Part shown: positions 61,801-64,000 of the stretch, in pieces
How positions within the stretch are numbered: the stretch's first letter is position 1
How the letters are laid out: each line of letters opens with the position of its first letter
NCBI RefSeq assembly: GCF_015832195.1
Contig: NC_052026.1
Location: forward strand, 13,627,619-13,691,618
From: Motacilla alba alba
Taxonomy: Eukaryota; Chordata; Aves; Passeriformes; Motacillidae
DNA: 64,000 nt
Reading direction: 5' to 3'
Made by a program: the position numbers and the translations under genes
The notes under the pieces: model-generated
What the model was told of the DNA's origin: nothing
Databases searched by the model: none
What the model saw: only the letters and a program-made list of their open reading frames with translations

Positions 61801-63688
61801 GGCAATAGATGCTTGAGTTTGACTGTTCAGAACTTCAACATTACCTAGAGAATGCTCTAGAAGGGGCTTCTTTTGAAGCAGGTAATGAATCACAGTGAAT
61901 GTCACAGTTTCTGAAGTACTAGATTTGAGTTGTTTCACTTAAACTGTGTAATGTTGAAGTACACTTTTGTAAGAAGTCCAATTCTTCAGGTGCCTGATTG
62001 AATGCAGAGACGAGTACAAATACAACGTGGAAGCTGTGGAGCTGCTAATCCGCAATCACCTTGTTAACATGCAGCAATATGACCTTCACTTGGCTCAGGT
62101 AAAGAGAATCTGCTCTTTTAAAGGAGGAGGGATGCACTCACTCCACTGTAAGATCTATGGTTGAACTCATGTCTTTTTCATGTTGACAGTCCATGGAGAA
62201 TGGCTTGAACTACATGGCTGTGGCATTTGCCATGCAGTTGGTAAAGATCTTGTTGGTGGATGAGAGAAGTGTTGCCCATGTAACAGAAGCAGATCTGTTT
62301 CACACCATTGAGACACTCATGAGAATTAATGCTCATTCCAGAGGAAACGCCCCGGAAGGGTGAGGCTATAGTATTGTGCAATATATTACTTTTTTGTGCT
62401 CATTTATGATTTGCATATTATATAGGCTATGTCTCATAAAATTCGATCGTACAGCTTTAAACTTTCCCTAAGGCTGCAATCCTTTCTTAGTTTCAACTGT
62501 CAATCTAGTGTAAACATGCTCATCTTAGTCAAAATAGAGGCAGCTGCAGCAGCATGTGAAACCGAATGCTTAAGCAAGAAAATCTCTCCGTGCACTATAG
62601 TCCAAAATTCTCTGCAACTGTGAGAAACTTGTTTGAATTCCGGCTTTATCTCAAATTTATGCAATATTCTTGCCCTTTTAAATCTTACATATTTAGATGT
62701 CAGTTTGTTAATTTCTTAATTGCAAACAATCCAGTTGGACTGTCCTTTCTGTTTAGAGTTTACAGAGCAATCCTCCAGCAGTCTCATATGGATTATGTGT
62801 CCACCAGCAAACTGCCCAAACCATTTGGGTAGCAAATGTTGCCACAACACTTGGAAATACCTGTGGGACTTACAGGCCTCCTGTTTGTAAGGTGGAAGCA
62901 GTTGTTGCTGGGTTTGAGAAAGACATGGATTAGAGCTTGGAGAACTTTGAATAGCTGTGAGAGCAACCAGCAGCTGGCTGATGGCAGTGGCTGCCATTAC
63001 CAACACAGCTGCTGGTAGGATGTCACAAAACCAAAGTCCTTGCATCTGCAGTTGGCGTGGATAGACTGTTCACTGTATGGCTTGGCTTTCACTGCAGCCA
63101 GATCTAGTCAGGCCATTCAATACTGGCATCCCCCTGTCTGGGAGCATTTTAAGGCTCCTGAAGTCTACAGAAAGGAAGCTGCTGCTAGTCCCTGTGGTGT
63201 TTTGTTGCAGCACTCCACCGTACAAATTGGAGTGGAACTTCAAAGCTTATGTGATTTCGGTGTTCCTTCTTTCATCATAAGTGTATCTGCTTTCATGACT
63301 TATTTCTGCTATTCCAGTGAGGACAGTAAGATAGAAAGTTTTAGTATAAGAAATAATTTGCTTTCTTTCAACTCTCTTTGACTGAGCTTCCAGTTCCTGC
63401 ACATTGTGGGGGAGGAGGAATTCTAACCCAGCTCTTGCTCTGGTCTGTTGCATTAGATTACCCCAGCTGATGGAAGTGGTCCGATCAAACTATGAAGCAA
63501 TGATTGACCGTGCTCATGGAGGTCCTAATTTCATGATGCATTCAGGAATTTCCCAAGCTTCTGAGTATGATGACCCACCAGGCCTGAGGGAGAAGGCAGA
63601 ATACCTGCTGAGGGAGTGGGTGAACCTGTACCATTCAGCTGCAGCAGGCCGTGACAGTACCAAAGCGTTCTCTGCGTTTGTTGGACAG
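22748..63688 (+). CDS. CNOT1: CCR4-NOT transcription complex subunit 1, partial (start through exon 39)
   Basis: Scaffold of the CCR4-NOT deadenylase, which shortens poly(A) tails and represses translation. The 38 coding exons in the window join in frame into 1877 residues (1882 with the long exon-19 donor), nearly identical to vertebrate CNOT1 (about 2376 residues), so about 500 C-terminal residues lie downstream. Known domain order maps as follows: N-terminal HEAT region for CNOT10/CNOT11 (exons 2-17), TTP-binding MIF4G (about residues 800-1000, exons 18-23), CAF1/CNOT7-binding MIF4G (about 1090-1320, exons 24-29), CNOT9-binding DUF3819 (about 1350-1590, exons 30-34), MIF4G-C connector (about 1607-1815, exons 35-39), then the start of the NOT1 superfamily homology domain. 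The ATG at 22748 begins the conserved [20 protein letters not shown]. Introns are GT-AG except intron 24 (GC-AG). No frameshift or stop is present. Confidence 0.97.
22850..26593 (+). other. CNOT1: CNOT1 intron 2
   Basis: 3.7 kb. Contains one reverse-oriented CR1 fragment (24717-24910) and a 16-bp direct repeat (24336-24351 and 24390-24405). Nothing else recognised. Confidence 0.65.
24717..24910 (-). mobile_element. CR1 LINE fragment, antisense
   Basis: Reads as the complement of the CR1 3' region: AAATCACAGACTGGTTGAGG, then GGAGGTCATGTGCTCCAACC, GGTTGCCCAGGAA and GATGGAGACTACAACCTTTC. It is 5'-truncated and non-coding, inside CNOT1 intron 2. Confidence 0.85.
26594..26701 (+). CDS. CNOT1: CNOT1 exon 3
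   Basis: 36 codons, residues 35-70, phase 0. Contains [20 protein letters not shown]. Acceptor TTTTTTCCAG, donor GTACAG. Confidence 0.96.
27368..27466 (+). CDS. CNOT1: CNOT1 exon 4
   Basis: 33 codons, residues 71-103, phase 0 ([20 protein letters not shown]). Acceptor TTTTCAG, donor GTTTGT, a weak non-GTRAG form. Confidence 0.96.
27968..28036 (+). CDS. CNOT1: CNOT1 exon 5
   Basis: 23 codons, residues 104-126, phase 0 ([17 protein letters not shown]). Donor GTAGGT. Confidence 0.95.
28143..28197 (+). CDS. CNOT1: CNOT1 exon 6
   Basis: 55 nt, residues 127-144 plus one base of 145 ([18 protein letters not shown]). Separated from exon 5 by a 106-nt intron. Donor GTAAGT. Confidence 0.95.
28562..28765 (+). 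CDS. CNOT1: CNOT1 exon 7
   Basis: 204 nt, residues 145-212 plus one base of Asp213. Contains [20 protein letters not shown] and [20 protein letters not shown]. The acceptor CTTCTGTTTCCAAAAG has purines next to the AG, unusual beside its neighbours. Donor GTAAGT. Confidence 0.95.
28766..30063 (+). other. CNOT1: CNOT1 intron 7
   Basis: 1.3 kb. A short tandem duplication of TAAGGGATAT occurs near 28980-29000. No gene or interspersed repeat seen. Confidence 0.6.
30064..30232 (+). CDS. CNOT1: CNOT1 exon 8
   Basis: 169 nt, residues 213-268 plus two bases of Ser269. Contains [20 protein letters not shown] and [16 protein letters not shown]. Donor GTTTGT, the same weak form as exon 4. Confidence 0.95.
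30233..31445 (+). other. CNOT1: CNOT1 intron 8
   Basis: 1.2 kb, AT-rich, nothing recognised. Confidence 0.6.
31446..31572 (+). CDS. CNOT1: CNOT1 exon 9
   Basis: 127 nt, residues 269-311. Contains [20 protein letters not shown] and [15 protein letters not shown]. Acceptor TTGCATCTTAG, donor GTGAGT. Confidence 0.96.
31864..31974 (+). CDS. CNOT1: CNOT1 exon 10
   Basis: 37 codons, residues 312-348, phase 0 ([20 protein letters not shown]). Donor GTAAGT. Confidence 0.96.
31975..33115 (+). other. CNOT1: CNOT1 intron 10
   Basis: 1.1 kb, nothing recognised. Confidence 0.6.
33116..33286 (+). CDS. CNOT1: CNOT1 exon 11
   Basis: 57 codons, residues 349-405, phase 0. Contains [16 protein letters not shown] and [14 protein letters not shown], ending RPWKHAEGQ. 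Donor GTATGT. Confidence 0.96.
33828..33955 (+). CDS. CNOT1: CNOT1 exon 12
   Basis: 128 nt, residues 406-447 plus two bases of Trp448. Contains [20 protein letters not shown]. Donor GTAATA. Confidence 0.96.
33956..34934 (+). other. CNOT1: CNOT1 intron 12
   Basis: 1 kb ending in a long T-rich tract and GTTAG. Nothing else recognised. Confidence 0.6.
34935..35175 (+). CDS. CNOT1: CNOT1 exon 13
   Basis: 241 nt, residues 448-528. Contains [20 protein letters not shown] and [20 protein letters not shown], part of the HEAT-repeat region. Donor GTAAGT. Confidence 0.96.
35176..36605 (+). other. CNOT1: CNOT1 intron 13
   Basis: 1.4 kb. An A/C-rich low-complexity stretch (35450-35530, repeats of AAACC and CCC) is present. 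Nothing else recognised. Confidence 0.6.
36606..36725 (+). CDS. CNOT1: CNOT1 exon 14
   Basis: 40 codons, residues 529-568, phase 0. Contains [20 protein letters not shown]. Donor GTGAGT. Confidence 0.96.
36726..37826 (+). other. CNOT1: CNOT1 intron 14
   Basis: 1.1 kb. Imperfect AT-rich repetition of TTATACA-TTGA units around 37227-37278. Nothing else recognised. Confidence 0.6.
37827..37949 (+). CDS. CNOT1: CNOT1 exon 15
   Basis: 41 codons, residues 569-609, phase 0. Contains [20 protein letters not shown]. Donor GTAAAG. Confidence 0.96.
38182..38333 (+). CDS. CNOT1: CNOT1 exon 16
   Basis: 152 nt, residues 610-659 plus two bases of Gly660. Contains [20 protein letters not shown]. Acceptor TTTTTTTCCTCAG, donor GTAAGA. 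Confidence 0.96.
38334..42693 (+). other. CNOT1: CNOT1 intron 16
   Basis: 4.4 kb. Holds a perfect 10-bp hairpin at 39998-40021 and a simple (GGTT)n / poly-T stretch at 40617-40676. No coding exon, interspersed repeat or confident RNA gene recognised. Confidence 0.6.
40617..40676. repeat. Low-complexity (GGTT)n and poly-T tract
   Basis: Three GGTT units in TTGGTTGGTTGGTT are flanked by T-runs of 7 and 15. Simple sequence, no gene. Confidence 0.8.
42694..42844 (+). CDS. CNOT1: CNOT1 exon 17
   Basis: 151 nt, residues 660-710. Contains [20 protein letters not shown] and the proline-rich linker [20 protein letters not shown]. Donor GTAGAA, weak. Confidence 0.95.
42845..44198 (+). other. CNOT1: CNOT1 intron 17
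   Basis: 1.35 kb, nothing recognised. Confidence 0.6.
44199..44400 (+). CDS. CNOT1: CNOT1 exon 18
   Basis: 202 nt, residues 711-777 plus one base of Val778. Low-complexity linker with [20 protein letters not shown], just before the TTP-binding domain. Bird changes against human include [14 protein letters not shown]. Donor GTACTG. Confidence 0.95.
44871..44922 (+). repeat. CNOT1: 31-bp tandem duplication across CNOT1 exon 19 acceptor
   Basis: TTCAGTAAGTGGTCTTACTA (44871) recurs as TTCAGTAGGTGGTCTTACTA (44902), with one mismatch in the first 20 positions. Both copies carry TTCAG. Only the second (AG at 44905-44906) keeps the CNOT1 frame. Confidence 0.85.
44907..45053 (+). CDS. CNOT1: CNOT1 exon 19 (long donor; short form ends 45038)
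   Basis: Codes residues 779-821 of the short form ([39 protein letters not shown]). Donor 1 (A|GTAAGA at 45039) gives QQTDLSQ. Donor 2 (T|GTAAGT at 45054) adds 15 nt and gives QQSKMKPSDLSQ. Both keep frame with exon 20, and both forms correspond to known human isoforms. Confidence 0.93.
45054..46146 (+). other. CNOT1: CNOT1 intron 19
   Basis: 1.1 kb ending CCTTTTTTAACAG. No gene or interspersed repeat seen. Confidence 0.6.
46147..46271 (+). CDS. CNOT1: CNOT1 exon 20
   Basis: 125 nt, residues 822-863. Contains [20 protein letters not shown] and PHPTMSVDE; start of the TTP-binding MIF4G domain. Donor GTGAGT. Confidence 0.96.
46876..47011 (+). ncRNA. Candidate H/ACA box snoRNA in CNOT1 intron 20
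   Basis: The 3' half folds well: apical stem TACATTGT / ACAATGTA (46963-46970 with 46983-46990), a base of GCA / TGC (46958-46960 with 47001-47003), then ACA at 47006-47008, which is 16 nt after the upper stem as the H/ACA rule requires. An H-box-like AAAATA (46950-46955) directly follows a possible 5' base stem AGACAG / CTGTCT (46876-46881 with 46944-46949). The upper part of the 5' hairpin does not fold convincingly. Human CNOT1 introns host SNORA46 and SNORA50A; which one this would be, if either, cannot be told. The ACA end lies 72 nt upstream of exon 21. Confidence 0.33.
47083..47369 (+). CDS. CNOT1: CNOT1 exon 21
   Basis: 287 nt, residues 864-958 plus two bases of Arg959. Contains [20 protein letters not shown] and [20 protein letters not shown], the core of the TTP-binding MIF4G domain. 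Acceptor CTTCTTTGCAG, donor GTGAGT. Confidence 0.97.
47370..48220 (+). other. CNOT1: CNOT1 intron 21
   Basis: 0.85 kb, nothing recognised. Confidence 0.6.
48221..48299 (+). CDS. CNOT1: CNOT1 exon 22
   Basis: 79 nt, residues 959-985 ([20 protein letters not shown]). Acceptor TTGTCTTACAG, donor GTGAGT. Confidence 0.96.
48300..49529 (+). other. CNOT1: CNOT1 intron 22
   Basis: 1.2 kb, nothing recognised beyond short imperfect hairpins. Confidence 0.6.
49530..49760 (+). CDS. CNOT1: CNOT1 exon 23
   Basis: 77 codons, residues 986-1062, phase 0. Linker between MIF4G domains, with the repeat [19 protein letters not shown] and the Thr-rich [19 protein letters not shown]. Donor GTAAGC. Confidence 0.96.
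49761..51032 (+). other. CNOT1: CNOT1 intron 23
   Basis: 1.3 kb ending in a strong pyrimidine tract (TTCTTGTTCTCCCTCCAG). Nothing else recognised. Confidence 0.6.
51033..51173 (+). CDS. CNOT1: CNOT1 exon 24 (GC donor)
   Basis: 47 codons, residues 1063-1109, phase 0. Contains [20 protein letters not shown] and [16 protein letters not shown], the start of the CAF1-binding MIF4G domain. The donor is AAG|GCAAGT: GC in place of GT with an otherwise perfect U1 match, the typical GC-AG form. Confidence 0.95.
51847..52026 (+). CDS. CNOT1: CNOT1 exon 25
   Basis: 60 codons, residues 1110-1169, phase 0. Contains [20 protein letters not shown] of the CAF1/CNOT7-binding MIF4G domain. Acceptor GAGCACAG has a weak tract. 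Donor GTGAGT. Confidence 0.96.
52027..53078 (+). other. CNOT1: CNOT1 intron 25
   Basis: 1.05 kb, nothing recognised. Confidence 0.6.
53079..53195 (+). CDS. CNOT1: CNOT1 exon 26
   Basis: 39 codons, residues 1170-1208, phase 0. Contains [20 protein letters not shown]. Donor GTGAGC. Confidence 0.96.
53595..53705 (+). CDS. CNOT1: CNOT1 exon 27
   Basis: 37 codons, residues 1209-1245, phase 0. Contains [20 protein letters not shown]. Donor GTAAGT. Confidence 0.96.
53706..54300 (+). other. CNOT1: CNOT1 intron 27
   Basis: 0.6 kb, nothing recognised. Confidence 0.6.
54301..54378 (+). CDS. CNOT1: CNOT1 exon 28
   Basis: 26 codons, residues 1246-1271, phase 0 ([20 protein letters not shown]). Donor GTAAAT. 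Confidence 0.96.
54694..54871 (+). CDS. CNOT1: CNOT1 exon 29
   Basis: 178 nt, residues 1272-1330 plus one base of Thr1331. Contains [20 protein letters not shown], the end of the CAF1-binding MIF4G domain, and the linker [16 protein letters not shown]. Donor GTGAGT. Confidence 0.96.
55374..55504 (+). CDS. CNOT1: CNOT1 exon 30
   Basis: 131 nt, residues 1331-1374. Thr/Pro-rich linker, then [20 protein letters not shown], the start of the CNOT9-binding domain. Donor GTAAGT. Confidence 0.96.
55578..55638 (+). other. Nested stem-loop in CNOT1 intron 30
   Basis: Three nested perfect stems: GAGCT/AGCTC (55578-55582 with 55634-55638), GGAC/GTCC (55587-55590 with 55623-55626) and AAAAGGAGC/GCTCCTTTT (55599-55607 with 55614-55622, loop CTCTGT). 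The layout, with a 4 x 7 internal loop above a 5-bp base, resembles an H/ACA guide hairpin, but no H or ACA box is found at the right distance. Confidence 0.5.
55866..56162 (+). CDS. CNOT1: CNOT1 exon 31
   Basis: 99 codons, residues 1375-1473, phase 0. Core of the CNOT9-binding DUF3819 domain, with [20 protein letters not shown] and [20 protein letters not shown]. It is more GC-rich than its neighbours. Donor GTAAGA. Confidence 0.97.
56163..57633 (+). other. CNOT1: CNOT1 intron 31
   Basis: 1.5 kb, nothing recognised. Confidence 0.6.
57634..57774 (+). CDS. CNOT1: CNOT1 exon 32
   Basis: 47 codons, residues 1474-1520, phase 0. Contains [20 protein letters not shown] and [20 protein letters not shown]. 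Donor GTGAGT. The following intron is only 92 nt. Confidence 0.96.
57867..57971 (+). CDS. CNOT1: CNOT1 exon 33
   Basis: 35 codons, residues 1521-1555, phase 0. Contains [20 protein letters not shown]. Donor GTGAGT. Confidence 0.96.
57972..58507 (+). other. CNOT1: CNOT1 intron 33
   Basis: 0.54 kb, T-rich, nothing recognised. Confidence 0.6.
58508..58627 (+). CDS. CNOT1: CNOT1 exon 34
   Basis: 40 codons, residues 1556-1595, phase 0. Contains [20 protein letters not shown]. Acceptor TTTCTTGCAAAG. Donor GTAGGG. Confidence 0.95.
58981..59252 (+). mobile_element. CR1 LINE 3' fragment in CNOT1 intron 34
   Basis: Sense-oriented CR1 end: AGGTTTAGATTAGATGTTAG, CTGTGAGGGTGGTGAGGCAC, GATGTCCCTGCCCATAGCAG and the terminal TCCAACCCAAACCATTCTGT. 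The copy is degenerate and non-coding, 87 bp upstream of exon 35. Confidence 0.9.
59340..59531 (+). CDS. CNOT1: CNOT1 exon 35
   Basis: 64 codons, residues 1596-1659, phase 0. Contains [20 protein letters not shown] and [14 protein letters not shown]. The acceptor is AAGCAG (AG at 59335-59336 and 59338-59339); the second AG gives the conserved KQAW, the first would add one Gln. Donor GTGAGT. Confidence 0.95.
59532..61253 (+). other. CNOT1: CNOT1 intron 35
   Basis: 1.7 kb, about a third of it an LTR remnant (59955-60540). Nothing else recognised. Confidence 0.65.
59955..60540 (+). mobile_element. Endogenous retroviral LTR remnant
   Basis: Resembles avian ERV LTRs from memory: GTGGGTTGACCCTGGCCAGC near the start, ACATGATGTCATATGGTAT and CAGTTTGGGTCAACTGTCCT in the middle, and the end region with GCTGCTCAGCAACTGGCAAA, CAAATCCAAAGCACAGTGCC and AACTCCATCCCAGCCAGAAT. 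No gag, pol or env coding sequence is present. It lies in sense orientation in intron 35. Boundaries are approximate and no target-site duplication was identified. Confidence 0.7.
61254..61396 (+). CDS. CNOT1: CNOT1 exon 36
   Basis: 143 nt, residues 1660-1706 plus two bases of Arg1707. Contains [23 protein letters not shown]4G-C connector domain. Donor GTCAGT, a less common form. Confidence 0.95.
61397..61989 (+). other. CNOT1: CNOT1 intron 36
   Basis: 0.6 kb. Holds a perfect 10-bp inverted repeat (61661-61685). Nothing else recognised. Confidence 0.6.
61990..62098 (+). CDS. CNOT1: CNOT1 exon 37
   Basis: 109 nt, residues 1707-1743. Contains [20 protein letters not shown]. Donor GTAAAG. A 91-nt intron follows. 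Confidence 0.96.
62190..62359 (+). CDS. CNOT1: CNOT1 exon 38
   Basis: 170 nt, residues 1744-1799 plus two bases of Gly1800. Contains [20 protein letters not shown] and [15 protein letters not shown]. Donor GTGAGG. Confidence 0.96.
62360..63456 (+). other. CNOT1: CNOT1 intron 38
   Basis: 1.1 kb with a two-tier hairpin at 62967-63015. No gene or interspersed repeat recognised. Confidence 0.6.
63457..63688 (+). CDS. CNOT1: CNOT1 exon 39 (last coding exon in window)
   Basis: 232 nt, residues 1800-1877. Contains [20 protein letters not shown] and [20 protein letters not shown], entering the NOT1 superfamily homology domain. Donor CAG|GTAGAG. The next exon, expected to begin MHQQG, lies past the window. 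Confidence 0.96.
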
Positions 63689-64000
63689 GTAGAGCTTTTG
63701 GAAAGAAAGGTGCTTTTTATTCAACATAAGTAGGGTGTGGTGCCCTCCATTTTAAAGTGGTGTTATAACCTGTTAGGCATCCTTTTGAAACTTCCAGGTG
63801 TATGGCAGTTTACTGTCAAAGTTCTGTCTGGTTTTGATGAAGCCCTGTCCTCCACCAGATTATGTTCTTTGGATACTGTAGCAACAGGTTGTCACTTCAG
63901 ACCATGAGTTCTGAGATAAGTTTGATGGACAAAGAACTTGAGCTGAAATAGCTTTGGAAATAGTTCTGTCATGCTCTGTAATGAGCCTTGACTGATGTTG
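63689..64000 (+). other. CNOT1: CNOT1 intron 39 (5' part)
   Basis: 312 nt of intron to the end of the window; nothing recognised. Confidence 0.65.

Overview
The window is nuclear DNA of a bird. Three multi-exon protein genes with GT-AG introns read almost identically to their vertebrate orthologues. The interspersed repeats are avian: four CR1 LINE fragments, some ending in the typical ATTCTGTGATTCT tail, and one bird-type endogenous retroviral LTR. The species cannot be fixed from the sequence alone.

Layout, all on the + strand. (1) 1-~6875: 3' part of GOT2 (mitochondrial aspartate aminotransferase), exons 3-10, stop codon at 5810-5812, then the 3'UTR. The presequence and exons 1-2 lie upstream of the window. 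(2) ~7800-~15435: complete SLC38A7 (SNAT7, a lysosomal neutral amino acid transporter). It has a CpG-island promoter with a ZNF143-type site, ten coding exons that join to exactly 462 codons plus a stop, and a 2-kb 3'UTR ending in one clear AATAAA. (3) 15811-16308: a seven-copy, 70-bp GC-rich minisatellite. (4) ~16560-63688 and beyond: CNOT1, scaffold of the CCR4-NOT deadenylase. It has a TATA-less CpG-island promoter (five CCAAT boxes, NRF1 and YY1 sites), one non-coding exon and 38 coding exons that join without a frame break into 1877 codons (1882 with the long exon-19 donor). The rest of CNOT1 lies downstream of 64000.

The order GOT2 - SLC38A7 - CNOT1, same orientation, is the conserved vertebrate arrangement (human 16q21). 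The genes are not a pathway unit. GOT2 and SLC38A7 both touch glutamate/glutamine metabolism, while CNOT1 controls mRNA decay. I find no evidence of an undescribed biological system. The points worth a second look are at the RNA-processing and regulatory level: a CR1 element that appears to supply the 3' splice site of GOT2 exon 8, a GC-AG intron, tandem and duplicated splice acceptors and alternative donors in CNOT1, overlapping uORFs at the CNOT1 start, structured intronic hairpins including a possible H/ACA snoRNA, and the promoter-proximal minisatellite.

Exon boundaries were set by reading-frame continuity, splice consensus and recalled vertebrate protein sequences. No alignment or expression data were available. 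CNOT1 residue numbers below follow the short isoform as assembled here.
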